DNA from: Citrobacter sp. FP75
Lineage (GTDB): Bacteria; Pseudomonadota; Gammaproteobacteria; Enterobacterales; Enterobacteriaceae
Assembly (NCBI RefSeq): GCF_018342065.1
Contig: NZ_JAFDOE010000003.1
Coordinates: forward strand, 558,001 to 622,000
Reading direction: 5' to 3'
DNA: 64,000 bases
Part shown: piece by piece, positions 28,810 through 38,152 of the stretch
Numbering within the stretch: position 1 is the stretch's first letter
Layout: the number at the start of each line of letters is the position of its first letter
The notes under the pieces: model-generated
What the model was told of the DNA's origin: nothing
Database searches by the model: none
Seen by the model: the letters and a program-made list of their open reading frames with translations, nothing else
Translations under genes and position numbers: made by a program

Positions 28810-30696
28810 ATGCTAACTTATTTAATATCTTTACCAAGACCGATAAAACGAATTATCACGTTATCTATTGATATTGTACTGCTCTTATGCGCATTTTGGT
28901 TTGCGTTTTGGGTCCGTATTGATTCGATGACACCGATATATAGTACTTCACATTGGTTATTTATTTTTTCAATAATATTTGTCACTTTGGCAATCTTTAT
29001 CAAGCTGGGGCTTTATCGCGCGGTTATCCGATATATTACGGCTAAAATCCTGCTGGTGGTTGCCGTTGGGATGTTTACATCATCCGTACTGCTTGTTATT
29101 GCGGCGTTCTATACCAATTTATATCTGCCAAGAACTATTCCATTCATTTACTTCTCATTCGGTGTACTTTTAATTGCTGGGTCAAGGCTTGGAATGAGAA
29201 TGTTAGTCAATCGCGGATTGAACTTGGGGACTCGAGTGGTAATTTATGGCGCGGGTGCATCGGGCCGTCAGTTGCTACCAGCACTGAGCCAGATGGATGA
29301 ATACTATCCGGTCGCTTTTGTTGATGATAATCGTGCTTTGCAAGGACAGGTGATTCACGGTGTTAGTGTATTTGCGCCTGAGAAACTCGCGTGGCTAGTT
29401 GAGAAATACGAAGCGAAGAAAATTCTGCTGGCAATGCCAAGTGCGAGTAGGGCAAGAAAGAATGAAGTGATCAAAACGCTGGAGGGTTTACCTTGCGAGG
29501 TACTTTCTATTCCCGGGATGGTCGATCTTGTAGAGGGTAAAGCACGTATTGATGCCTTACGCAAAGTGGTTATTACCGACCTATTGGGACGAGACCCGGT
29601 ATCACCGATTCCTGAATTAATATCCCGCAATATCACCGGGAAAACGGTTATGGTTACAGGAGCGGGTGGATCTATTGGCTCTGAATTATGTCGGCAGATT
29701 ATAAAAAATAATCCTACTCAGCTTATTTTATTTGAGCTGTCAGAGTTCTCACTTTATTCCATTGATTCTGAACTAAATAGCCTAATACGCAGTCAAAAGT
29801 TACACGTTAAGATTTACCCAATTCTTGGGAACGTACAGGATAAAGAACATCTTGAAAGGTTAATCAAGGCATTCAACGTCGATACTATTTATCACGCAGC
29901 GGCGTATAAGCATGTACCGCTCGTTGAGTTCAATGTTATCGATGGTGTTCGTAATAATATTTTCGGCACTCTGTGCTGTGCTCAAGCGGCAGCTCAATGT
30001 GGCGTTGAAAATTTTGTCTTAATTTCTACAGATAAAGCGGTACGACCTACAAATACAATGGGTGCGACCAAACGTATGGCGGAGCTGGTGCTGCAGGCAT
30101 TAGCGAAGGAACACAGCAAGACCTGCTTTAGCATGGTTCGTTTTGGCAACGTGCTGGGTTCGTCGGGCTCGGTTGTGCCACTGTTTGAAAAACAAATTGC
30201 CAGCGGTGGGCCGGTTACACTCACTCACCAAGATATCACGCGCTACTTTATGACCATTCCAGAGGCCGCACAGTTGGTGATTCAAGCGGGCGCCATGGGG
30301 ACTGGGGGGGATGTTTTCGTACTGGATATGGGAGAACCGGTGAAAATACTGGATCTCGCGCACCGGATGATTGCGCTGCAAGGTCTCTCTATTTGTGATG
30401 AAAAGAATCCGTATGGCGATATTGCTGTCAAAACAACGGGTTTACGACCAGGTGAAAAGCTTTATGAAGAATTGCTTATCGGCGACAATGTGTCCACCAC
30501 ACAGCATCCGCGTATAAAAACCGCTAATGAAGTTATGCTGCCGTGGAACGAGATGAGCAATATCCTTGCAGAACTCGACAACGCCTGTCGTGAATTCGAC
30601 TATGAGCGTGTACGTGAGATACTTTTACAAGCACCTGCAGCTTTCAATCCAACCGATGACATCTGTGATTTACTCTGGAAAGAAAAAATGAGTTAA
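28810..30696 (+). CDS. WbpM-like UDP-GlcNAc 4,6-dehydratase (membrane-bound, long form)
   Basis: 628 residues, the length of WbpM/PglF-type enzymes. Four N-terminal membrane helices (about 12-130) lead to a first Rossmann domain (YGAGASGRQL) and a second catalytic SDR domain with TGAGGSIGSE at 283-292. The active site reads STDKA (406-410) and Met417-x3-Lys421, where most SDRs have Tyr; Met in this spot is typical of WbpM. It turns UDP-GlcNAc into UDP-4-keto-6-deoxy-GlcNAc for the WbpV-like reductase at 26231. A Shine-Dalgarno is poor (GAGG at 28791, far upstream). Confidence 0.85.
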   Translation: MLTYLISLPRPIKRIITLSIDIVLLLCAFWFAFWVRIDSMTPIYSTSHWLFIFSIIFVTLAIFIKLGLYRAVIRYITAKILLVVAVGMFTSSVLLVIAAFYTNLYLPRTIPFIYFSFGVLLIAGSRLGMRMLVNRGLNLGTRVVIYGAGASGRQLLPALSQMDEYYPVAFVDDNRALQGQVIHGVSVFAPEKLAWLVEKYEAKKILLAMPSASRARKNEVIKTLEGLPCEVLSIPGMVDLVEGKARIDALRKVVITDLLGRDPVSPIPELISRNITGKTVMVTGAGGSIGSELCRQIIKNNPTQLILFELSEFSLYSIDSELNSLIRSQKLHVKIYPILGNVQDKEHLERLIKAFNVDTIYHAAAYKHVPLVEFNVIDGVRNNIFGTLCCAQAAAQCGVENFVLISTDKAVRPTNTMGATKRMAELVLQALAKEHSKTCFSMVRFGNVLGSSGSVVPLFEKQIASGGPVTLTHQDITRYFMTIPEAAQLVIQAGAMGTGGDVFVLDMGEPVKILDLAHRMIALQGLSICDEKNPYGDIAVKTTGLRPGEKLYEELLIGDNVSTTQHPRIKTANEVMLPWNEMSNILAELDNACREFDYERVREILLQAPAAFNPTDDICDLLWKEKMS

Positions 30697-30701
30697 AATA
30701 A

Positions 30702-30725
30702 CAGATTGGCATTTTTACCAATCTG
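30702..30725. repeat. Inverted repeat between the WbpM-like gene and rmlB
   Basis: Perfect 8-bp arms CAGATTGG and CCAATCTG with an eight-base T-rich loop, nine bases after the stop at 30696. There is no T-tract after the stem, so it is not a classical terminator. It falls at the join between the two halves of the O-antigen locus. Confidence 0.5.
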
Positions 30726-30802
30726 GTGTACTTGACGATAGTCACCAGGCGTGTTGGCGTGTAATTCATTGTTTCTGAAAACTTTAAGAGCGAAAAAAAA
30801 AC

Positions 30803-31888
30803 GTGAAAATTTTGGTCACTGGTGGGGCAGGCTTTATTGGGTCTGCAGTTGTACGACATATTATCAATAATACGCAGGATTCCGTCGTCAACGTCGATAA
30901 ACTGACTTACGCAGGTAATCTTGAATCGCTGGCCGACGTCGCGCACAGTGATCGCTATCGTTTTGAACATGCCGACATCTGCGACAGTAGTGCGATGGCG
31001 CGCATTTTTGCCGATCACCAGCCAGATGCGGTGATGCACCTGGCGGCAGAGAGCCATGTTGACCGTTCGATCACCGGCCCGGCAGCTTTTATTGAAACCA
31101 ACATTGTGGGTACTTATGTACTGCTGGAAGCCAGTCGCCAGTACTGGTCAGCATTAGGCGCTGAGAAGAAAGCCGCATTCCGTTTCCACCATATCTCTAC
31201 CGATGAAGTGTACGGTGACCTTCCTCACCCTGATGAAGCAGCGAAGGGCAGTGAACTGCCGCTGTTTACTGAAAAAACAGCCTACGCACCAAGCAGTCCT
31301 TACTCCGCTTCAAAAGCATCCAGTGACCACCTGGTTCGCGCCTGGCTGCGTACCTACGGTTTCCCGACTATTGTGACCAACTGTTCTAACAACTACGGTC
31401 CTTACCACTTTCCGGAAAAACTGATCCCGTTGGTTATCCTCAACGCCCTGGAAGGCAAAGCCCTGCCGGTATACGGTAAAGGCGATCAGATCCGCGACTG
31501 GTTGTACGTTGAAGACCATGCACGCGCGCTCTATACAGTGGTGACACAGGGTAAAATTGGTGAAACCTACAACATCGGCGGCCACAACGAGAAGCAAAAC
31601 CTGGATGTGGTACACACTATTTGCTCTCTGCTGGATGAAATAGTTCCGAAAGAAGGTTCGTATTGCGACCAGATAACCTACGTTGCTGACCGCCCGGGGC
31701 ACGATCGTCGCTACGCCATTGATGCCGAGAAAATTGGTCTGGAACTGGGCTGGAAACCGCAGGAAACCTTTGAAAGTGGCATCCGTAAAACTGTGGAATG
31801 GTATCTGGCCAACAGCCAGTGGGTGGAGAATGTGAAAAGCGGTAGCTACAAATCCTGGATTGAGGAAAACTACGGGGATCGTGGGTAA
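30803..31888 (+). CDS. rmlB: RmlB, dTDP-glucose 4,6-dehydratase
   Basis: 361 residues, same as E. coli RmlB. It makes dTDP-4-keto-6-deoxy-glucose. [11 protein letters not shown] binds NAD; Thr133-Asp134-Glu135 (STDEVYGD) and YSASKAS (Tyr-x3-Lys) are the catalytic groups. The start is GTG, as in many enteric rmlB genes, and its stop overlaps the rmlA start (TAATG). GC content is high, about 60 percent in a sampled line, unlike every gene downstream. No rmlC or rmlD follows, so the product feeds the amino-sugar branch, not rhamnose. Confidence 0.97.
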   Translation: MKILVTGGAGFIGSAVVRHIINNTQDSVVNVDKLTYAGNLESLADVAHSDRYRFEHADICDSSAMARIFADHQPDAVMHLAAESHVDRSITGPAAFIETNIVGTYVLLEASRQYWSALGAEKKAAFRFHHISTDEVYGDLPHPDEAAKGSELPLFTEKTAYAPSSPYSASKASSDHLVRAWLRTYGFPTIVTNCSNNYGPYHFPEKLIPLVILNALEGKALPVYGKGDQIRDWLYVEDHARALYTVVTQGKIGETYNIGGHNEKQNLDVVHTICSLLDEIVPKEGSYCDQITYVADRPGHDRRYAIDAEKIGLELGWKPQETFESGIRKTVEWYLANSQWVENVKSGSYKSWIEENYGDRG

Positions 31889-32751
31889 TGAAAGGAATTA
31901 TTTTAGCGGGTGGTTCAGGAACCCGGTTATATCCAATTACAATGGGTGTATCAAAGCAGTTGCTGCCAATTTACGACAAGCCAATGATTTACTATCCTCT
32001 CTCGGTATTAATGTTGGCTGGTATCAAAGAAATTCTCATCATTACTACATCGGAAGATCAATCAGGGTTTATCCGTTTACTTGGTGATGGGAGCCAATTT
32101 GGTATAGAAATACAATACGCAATTCAACCGAGCCCTGATGGTTTAGCACAGGCATTCATTATTGGTGAGAGTTTTATTGGTAATGATTCTGTTTGTCTTG
32201 TTCTTGGCGATAATATTTTCTTTGGACAAGGGTTTACTCCAAAGTTGAAACTTGCTAGTGAGCGCCCTTGTGGTGCTACGGTATTCGGTTATCAAGTAAT
32301 GGATCCTGAGCGGTTTGGTGTTGTTGAATTTGATCAGGAATTCAAAGCATTAAGTATTGAAGAAAAACCAACTAAACCAAAATCAAATTGGGCTGTGACT
32401 GGTCTATATTTCTATGATAATGATGTAATAGAAATAGCTAAGAATATCAAGCCATCATCGCGCGGCGAGCTTGAAATAACTACCGTTAATGAAATTTATT
32501 TAAAAAATAACGCTTTGAGTGTTGAACTGCTTGGCCGTGGTTTTGCTTGGCTTGATACTGGGACTCACGATAGCTTGATTGAAGCAGGAAGTTTTGTAGA
32601 GACTGTTCAGAAACGGCAGGGGATGATGGTAGCATGTCTCGAAGAAATAGCTTGGCGAAATGACTGGCTGACTAAAGACAGTTTATACGAAAGGGGTCAG
32701 CAACTCTGTAAAAATCATTATGGTCAATATTTATTAAAATTAGTAGGGTGA
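31888..32751 (+). CDS. rmlA: RmlA, glucose-1-phosphate thymidylyltransferase
   Basis: 287 residues. It makes dTDP-glucose from dTTP and glucose-1-phosphate. The nucleotide loop [24 protein letters not shown] with the metal-binding Asp, and [20 protein letters not shown] match RmlA throughout. Codon use is visibly AT-rich compared with rmlB, so this is where the foreign part of the locus begins. Confidence 0.96.
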   Translation: MKGIILAGGSGTRLYPITMGVSKQLLPIYDKPMIYYPLSVLMLAGIKEILIITTSEDQSGFIRLLGDGSQFGIEIQYAIQPSPDGLAQAFIIGESFIGNDSVCLVLGDNIFFGQGFTPKLKLASERPCGATVFGYQVMDPERFGVVEFDQEFKALSIEEKPTKPKSNWAVTGLYFYDNDVIEIAKNIKPSSRGELEITTVNEIYLKNNALSVELLGRGFAWLDTGTHDSLIEAGSFVETVQKRQGMMVACLEEIAWRNDWLTKDSLYERGQQLCKNHYGQYLLKLVG

Positions 32752-32754
32752 ATT

Positions 32755-33150
32755 ATGAATGTCCAACTTATTCCATTACAGATCCATGGTGATGATAGAG
32801 GTGCTCTTGTTTCTTTAGAAAGAGATAAGAATATAGATTTTGAGATTAGACGTGTTTACTACATTTTCAATACAAAAAGAGGGGTTGTTAGGGGCTATCA
32901 TGCACATAAAAACCTGAAGCAGTTAGTTGTTCCCGTCAGAGGTTCATGCCGCTTTACTTTAGATAATGGTTGTGAACGAGTAAGTATCCTCTTGGATAAT
33001 CCTGCGCAAGGGTTGCTTGTTGACTCGTTAATCTGGAGGGAGATGTCAGACTTCTCTGACGATTGCGTATTAATGGTATTAGCCAGTAATGAATATGATG
33101 AATCTGATTATATCAGAGATTATGATGTATTTAAATTGGCGGTGAAATAA
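32755..33150 (+). CDS. FdtA/QdtA-type dTDP-4-keto-6-deoxyglucose 3,4-ketoisomerase
   Basis: 131 residues, a single cupin domain. It moves the keto group from C4 to C3 so that a 3-amino sugar can be formed. GYHAHK (His49, His51) holds the catalytic histidines; [11 protein letters not shown] near residue 113 is a family signature. Two residues reported to set the product stereochemistry disagree here: Arg15 (in DDRG) is FdtA-like (galacto), while Arg95 (in IWREM) is QdtA-like (gluco). So the product may be dTDP-Fuc3N or dTDP-Qui3N precursor. Four bases after rmlA; stop overlaps the next gene (TAATG). Confidence 0.85.
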   Translation: MNVQLIPLQIHGDDRGALVSLERDKNIDFEIRRVYYIFNTKRGVVRGYHAHKNLKQLVVPVRGSCRFTLDNGCERVSILLDNPAQGLLVDSLIWREMSDFSDDCVLMVLASNEYDESDYIRDYDVFKLAVK

Positions 33151-33611
33151 TGTTTATACATAAGTTAAGTGATGTACAGTCACAATCTATAGGTGAAGGT
33201 ACGAATATATGGCAGTTTGTTGTTGTTCTTAAGAATGCAGTAATAGGCAAGAATTGTAATATCTGTACTAGTTGCTTTATAGAGAATGATGTTGTAATTG
33301 GTGACTCAGTGACTGTTAAATCTGGAGTTTATATCTGGGATGGGGTAAGGATACATGATAATGTATTTATTGGTCCCTGCGTTGCTTTTACTAATGATAA
33401 ATATCCGCGCTCAAAAAACCACAATGCCAATCTCTTTGAAACAATAATTGGTGAAAATTCATCGGTCGGTGCGAACTCGACTATTCTCCCAGGGGTTAGA
33501 ATTGGGCGTAATTGTATGATTGGGGCAGGTTCAGTCGTAACTAAAGATGTGCCAGACAATGCACTAGTTTTAGGTAATCCAGCAAACATTGTGAAGTTTT
33601 TGGAGGCATAA
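33150..33611 (+). CDS. dTDP-3-amino-3,6-dideoxyhexose N-acetyltransferase, LbH fold
   Basis: 153 residues, almost entirely hexapeptide repeats of a left-handed beta-helix ([34 protein letters not shown]), ending in [12 protein letters not shown]. It resembles FdtC, WlbB and the N-terminal domain of WxcM, which acetylate the 3-amino group. QdtC enzymes are usually longer, which slightly favours Fuc3NAc. Placed between the isomerase and aminotransferase genes, with one-base overlaps on each side. Confidence 0.8.
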   Translation: MFIHKLSDVQSQSIGEGTNIWQFVVVLKNAVIGKNCNICTSCFIENDVVIGDSVTVKSGVYIWDGVRIHDNVFIGPCVAFTNDKYPRSKNHNANLFETIIGENSSVGANSTILPGVRIGRNCMIGAGSVVTKDVPDNALVLGNPANIVKFLEA

Positions 33612-34714
33612 TGATTGATTTTCTTAACTTACAGAAGTCTAACTCTCGTTATAATGATGAATTAATTAAAGCTGCAGTGAGAGTTATTGAAAGTGGGTGG
33701 TATATCTCTGGCTCAGAATTAGATTCCTTTGAAGAGAATTTTGCAAAGTATTGTAACACCACATATGCAATCGGTGTTGCTAATGGACTTGATGCCTTGA
33801 CATTAACACTTAAAGCATGGCTAGAATTGGGAAAAGTAAGACCAAATGATGAGGTGATTGTCCCTGCGAACACATACATAGCATCGATCCTTGCCATCAG
33901 TGAAGCTGGTCTAAAACCTATTTTAGTTGAGCCGAGTGAGTCTAGCTATAATCTTTCAATTGAGAATATTAAATCCCAAGTTACTCCCAAGACGCGAATC
34001 ATACTTCCTGTTCATCTCTATGGTTTGATCTCTCCAATGGATGAAATCATGAGTTTTTCAAGGGATAATAACTTTTTAGTATTAGAAGATAGCGCTCAGG
34101 CTCATGGATCTTCAATTAATGGCAAAAAAGCAGGAAGTTGGGGGGATGCAGCCGGATTTAGTTTCTATCCGGGAAAAAATTTAGGAGCACTTGGTGACGC
34201 TGGTGCTATAACGACTAATGACACCGAATTAGCCGAAACTGTTAGCTATTTGAGGAATTATGGGTCAAGAGTAAAATACAAACATGAATTTAAAGGTGTA
34301 AATAGTCGTCTGGATGAGATTCAGGCGGCATTTCTTAATGTAAAACTGAAGTATTTAGATGAAGATACTCGCATTAGGAGAAGTATCGCTAATCGTTATA
34401 TAAATGAAATCAACAACGAATTAATTATACTCCCAAAGACTACCTATGAAGAAAATCATGTTTGGCACCTTTTCGTTATTAGAGTGAAAAACAGAGATGC
34501 GCTTCAACGGTACCTGAGCGATAACAATATTCAAACGGTAATTCATTATCCAACACCTCCCCATCGTCAACAGGCGTATAAAGAGTTCAAGGGGTTGAGT
34601 TTCCCTTTGAGTGAAGAATTACATCGTGAAGTAATTTCTATTCCAATGGACCCTACTCTCACAGAAGAACAGGTTAGCTATATCATTGGTGTATTGAATA
34701 AATTTAGTTGCTAA
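33611..34714 (+). CDS. FdtB/QdtB-type sugar 3-aminotransferase (DegT/DnrJ/EryC1)
   Basis: 367 residues. A PLP-dependent aminotransferase with Asp160 in [12 protein letters not shown], and the PLP-binding Lys189 in [17 protein letters not shown]. It puts an amino group (from glutamate) at C3 of the dTDP-3-keto-6-deoxyhexose made by the 32755 isomerase; the 33150 enzyme then acetylates it. The result is dTDP-Fuc3NAc or dTDP-Qui3NAc for the O unit. TAATG overlap with the previous gene. Confidence 0.9.
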   Translation: MIDFLNLQKSNSRYNDELIKAAVRVIESGWYISGSELDSFEENFAKYCNTTYAIGVANGLDALTLTLKAWLELGKVRPNDEVIVPANTYIASILAISEAGLKPILVEPSESSYNLSIENIKSQVTPKTRIILPVHLYGLISPMDEIMSFSRDNNFLVLEDSAQAHGSSINGKKAGSWGDAAGFSFYPGKNLGALGDAGAITTNDTELAETVSYLRNYGSRVKYKHEFKGVNSRLDEIQAAFLNVKLKYLDEDTRIRRSIANRYINEINNELIILPKTTYEENHVWHLFVIRVKNRDALQRYLSDNNIQTVIHYPTPPHRQQAYKEFKGLSFPLSEELHREVISIPMDPTLTEEQVSYIIGVLNKFSC

Positions 34715-34716
34715 TC

Positions 34717-35973
34717 ATGAATTTAATTAAAGTCAGTTTTTATAATGGAATCTCTGTAATAATTAAAATGCTGACTATGCTGGGACTTAACAAAGTCCTA
34801 GCTATTTATGTCGGCCCCAGTGGTTATGCCATAATAGGTCAGTATCAAAGTTTTATTCAAACACTTGCTACATTTTCCGCGGGCTCAATTGCAAATGGAA
34901 TTACAAAATATACTGCTCAGAATGCAAATGAGGACCAAGAATTAATACGGGTATGGAAAACAGCAGGGACTGTCAGTATCATTTCGAGTTTATTTATTTC
35001 AGTGATGATATTGTTTCTGTTTAAAAATATAAATGCTAGATTTTTTAATAATACAATAGACAATAACCTATCATATTGGCTTGCTGTTTCGTTTTTATTT
35101 ATGATGTTGAATAGTTACTTTATGGCTATTCTGAATGGAATGAAAGCAATAAAACCTTATGTATTGCTTAATATATCCAGTAGTGTGTTAGTGTTAATTG
35201 TTACTGGCCTTTTTGCATTTAGCATGGGGCTAAAAGGAGCACTGATAGCATTAACCATAAATCAATCATTGAATTTTATAATAACTTTTTCATATTTTGT
35301 TAGACAGAAATGGTTCCAGGTTAGTTTTTTGGTGGGACGTTTAGATAAAGTCATAATTAAAGGTCTTAGCCGATTCTTCTTTATGGCGTTGTTCTCATCT
35401 TTAGCTGTTCCTTTAACACAGATGTTCCTGAGAAATTTTATTGGTTCTAATGTTTCTTGGGAGGTTTCTGGTTATTGGGAAGCCATTAACAGGATAAGTG
35501 CAATAAATATAATGCTGGCAACAACCACACTAACACTTTATTATTTGCCAAAATTATCTGAAATAAATGAGAAAGCAAAATATAAATATGAATTAATCAA
35601 CATATCAAAACTTTTAATACCAGTTACTGCTATTGGGTGCTTTGGCGTTTTTTATTTTAAATTTTACATCATAAATATACTCTTTACACCTTCATTTATT
35701 AACATGTCGCCATTGTTCGGTTGGCAAATGCTTGGGGATTTTTTCAAAGTTTTCAGCTGGATTTTCTCGTTTGCCTTATTGACGAAAGAAAAATGGAAAA
35801 TCTTTATAGCGTGTGAAATCTTATCTGCGATTGTCTTGACTGTGTCAACAAGTACGATCGTGTATTTTATGTCGTGGCATTATCTTTCTTTGGCATACGC
35901 AGCAACATATTTGATATATCTAATATTCACATCTATATTTTTCTATTATTTTATATATAAAAAGGCAATCTAG
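34717..35973 (+). CDS. wzx: Wzx, O-unit flippase, WzxE-like
   Basis: 418 residues with about twelve membrane helices, AT-rich. MNLIKVSFYNGISVIIKMLT and GSIANGITKYTAQNAN resemble WzxE, the flippase for the enterobacterial common antigen unit, which carries a 4-acetamido-4,6-dideoxygalactose. It would flip the undecaprenyl-linked O unit. ATG 34717 is two bases after the fdtB-like stop; the frame is also open to an upstream TTG at 34708. The closeness to WzxE is judged by eye. Confidence 0.88.
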   Translation: MNLIKVSFYNGISVIIKMLTMLGLNKVLAIYVGPSGYAIIGQYQSFIQTLATFSAGSIANGITKYTAQNANEDQELIRVWKTAGTVSIISSLFISVMILFLFKNINARFFNNTIDNNLSYWLAVSFLFMMLNSYFMAILNGMKAIKPYVLLNISSSVLVLIVTGLFAFSMGLKGALIALTINQSLNFIITFSYFVRQKWFQVSFLVGRLDKVIIKGLSRFFFMALFSSLAVPLTQMFLRNFIGSNVSWEVSGYWEAINRISAINIMLATTTLTLYYLPKLSEINEKAKYKYELINISKLLIPVTAIGCFGVFYFKFYIINILFTPSFINMSPLFGWQMLGDFFKVFSWIFSFALLTKEKWKIFIACEILSAIVLTVSTSTIVYFMSWHYLSLAYAATYLIYLIFTSIFFYYFIYKKAI

Positions 35974-37290
35974 ATGGAGTTTACTCTAAACCTTCTTATA
36001 ATAATGTTGAGTTTTATTCCTGGATACTATCTGGGTGTATTTAGATTCAAACAACTCAATTATTATTGTGTGCTTTATTGGTCTATGTTGATATTCTGTG
36101 TTGTTGGTTCGTTTATTATATATTCCGGTGCTATGGATGATTCATTCTTTATCGAACCAATTGCAAATAATGTTGAAGCGAAAAGTCTGGGCATATTAAT
36201 CACTACCCTTTCTTTTTTAATATTTTTTGTATCTGCTTTTATTATTGAGGTTTTTTATTCTTTATATACGCGTTATAGATTTGAAAAAGTAAAATGGGAA
36301 CTTCATTACTCACGCCCAATAATCATGAGCAGTAATACGGTATTACTAGCACTGTGTGTTTTATCAATTGTACTAGTTATATATTATATTGTGTCTATTT
36401 ATCCTGCGCCATTACTTATTGTTTTTCAAGGAGCTTCAGCAGATCAGGTTGCTGTGCGCCGATTAGAGGTAACAAAAGATTACTCGGGAATTGGTTATTT
36501 TAAAACGTTAGCAGGTATCTTACCTGTAATTTTATCTTATTACTGTTTTATCTCATATCTAAAATTCAAAAAACACCTTCCTCTTTTTATTTTTATTGCT
36601 ATCATCTCGATGCTGACGTTGACAATAAATGGTGAGAAGGCGCCTCTTGTCTTCTATTTTTTGGGGCTTTTAGTGTCGTATTCTTCGGTCAGGGAAGTTA
36701 GCAAGAAAGTTTATGTGTTTTCATTGTTATTGATTTTTTCTTTTATATTGACAATGTATATCATTCTTTTCCAATTTGATGATCTGGAATATATTCTTAA
36801 TATTCTTACTGAGAGATTATTTATAGCTCAGGAAGCCGCTGTTTTTTATGCTGCAGACTACTTTTCTACCCACAGCGCGCTGGGTTTATCCAGCATGGAT
36901 ACCGTTTTTAACAAAATACTAAATATTATCCCTGCGCCCAGAGCGTCAGAGTTATTTATGTACCAATATTTGCCAGGCATGGTTGAAAATGGTGGCTGGA
37001 ATGTGAATGGCTTTTTTGCTCATGAGACTTTCTCAAATTTCGGTTTTATGGGCGTTATTTTTGGAAGTACATATGGTGGTATTGTAAATAGCTTGCTATG
37101 CATATATTTTAGAACAAGAGAAAAAACGTTATTAACAATGAGTTTTTATAGCTTTTACATTGTATCTATAACAACAGTACTCAGTAGTTTCAATGCAATG
37201 CTTTTTAATACACAATTAATACTTGTATTCATCATTTATATATTATTGTCATTTATCGATAGGGGGAAAAAACATGCTGTACCAAAGTGA
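35974..37290 (+). CDS. wzy: Wzy, O-antigen polymerase
   Basis: 438 residues with about eleven membrane helices and a larger soluble loop in the middle (about 150-165 and 270-345). There is little motif conservation in this class, so the name comes from topology and place: next to wzx and between sugar genes and transferases. It would join flipped O units at the reducing end in the periplasm. AT-rich. It begins directly after the wzx stop (one-base spacing). Confidence 0.8.
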   Translation: MEFTLNLLIIMLSFIPGYYLGVFRFKQLNYYCVLYWSMLIFCVVGSFIIYSGAMDDSFFIEPIANNVEAKSLGILITTLSFLIFFVSAFIIEVFYSLYTRYRFEKVKWELHYSRPIIMSSNTVLLALCVLSIVLVIYYIVSIYPAPLLIVFQGASADQVAVRRLEVTKDYSGIGYFKTLAGILPVILSYYCFISYLKFKKHLPLFIFIAIISMLTLTINGEKAPLVFYFLGLLVSYSSVREVSKKVYVFSLLLIFSFILTMYIILFQFDDLEYILNILTERLFIAQEAAVFYAADYFSTHSALGLSSMDTVFNKILNIIPAPRASELFMYQYLPGMVENGGWNVNGFFAHETFSNFGFMGVIFGSTYGGIVNSLLCIYFRTREKTLLTMSFYSFYIVSITTVLSSFNAMLFNTQLILVFIIYILLSFIDRGKKHAVPK

Positions 37291-38152
37291 CAGGGTTTCT
37301 ATCATTATAATATCATATAATCATGATCAATTTATAGAAGATGCCATTGAAAGTGTATTGTGTCAAACTTATAAGAATATTGAGCTTATTATCGTCGATA
37401 ACAATTCATCAGACTCCACGCCTTTGATTCTGAGAAAATATAATAGTAAAGATAACATAAAAATTATTCATCTTGAAGAAAATATTGGTATTACTGGTGG
37501 CATCAATGAAGGATTAAAACATTCTAGTGGAGAATTTGTCAGTTTTTTCGCTAGCGATGATATTATGATGTCGAATAGAATCGAATTGCAGGTTAATGCG
37601 TTAAAACATGAGCCTGAGGCTGTTGCTTGTTTTGGTAATATGATGAGAATTAACGGAGATGGTTCGATCAATAAGCGAGGTTTGCTGCCAGTTGTGGATT
37701 TTAAATGGTGGACTTTTGACGACTTACTAACAAATAGGATATGTCTGTACTCTCCAACTCAACTATATAGAGCTGATATCTTTAGGGATAACTCAATAAT
37801 TTTTCCGAAAGACATAAGAATTGAAGATATTTGGATTTATTTCAAACTTCTCAATATGGGCTACAAGTTCATTACCATACCATATCTTTTGACCATGTAC
37901 CGAGTTCATAATAATAACACTCATACCCGGTACAAAATGATGATGCTTGAGAAAATAAAAATATTGGATGAATATAATGATAAGGATTTTTATCAAAAAG
38001 CGCTTCGTTTTATCTATCTCGAACATTTCTCTAATTTTGGCTCAACTTCCAAGAAAGATGCATTAAGGTTGCTTCCTAAGGTTATATTAAGTATTAAATC
38101 TAAATATTTGTATATCGGTCTAGCTAGGCTTTTTTTCGATTGGAGGAAGTAA
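37274..38152 (+). CDS. GT2 glycosyltransferase of the O-antigen locus
   Basis: 292 residues. RVSIIIISYNHDQF and VDNNSSDSTP make the nucleotide-binding start, and ASDD near residue 95 takes the DXD metal-binding place; IEDIWIY in the second half is the likely base region. ATG 37274 has AGGGGG seven bases before it and overlaps the end of wzy by 17 bases; a further upstream ATG at 37223 lies inside wzy with no such site. It adds one sugar of the O unit, which one is unknown. Confidence 0.85.
   Translation: MLYQSDRVSIIIISYNHDQFIEDAIESVLCQTYKNIELIIVDNNSSDSTPLILRKYNSKDNIKIIHLEENIGITGGINEGLKHSSGEFVSFFASDDIMMSNRIELQVNALKHEPEAVACFGNMMRINGDGSINKRGLLPVVDFKWWTFDDLLTNRICLYSPTQLYRADIFRDNSIIFPKDIRIEDIWIYFKLLNMGYKFITIPYLLTMYRVHNNNTHTRYKMMMLEKIKILDEYNDKDFYQKALRFIYLEHFSNFGSTSKKDALRLLPKVILSIKSKYLYIGLARLFFDWRK

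Noticed and set aside
28760-28810. Frameshift as the cause of the short NeuD/PglD-like protein
   Set aside because: Reading the other two frames past 28771 does not restore the missing beta-helix coil or the GVPAK-type end, so a recent frameshift is not supported.
30304-30310. G7 run in the WbpM-like gene as a second phase-variable tract
   Set aside because: Seven G is within the range seen by chance in coding DNA and below lengths usually tied to slippage.
30803-32751. Complete dTDP-rhamnose pathway
   Set aside because: rmlC and rmlD are absent; the genes that follow are those of a 3-amino-3,6-dideoxyhexose.
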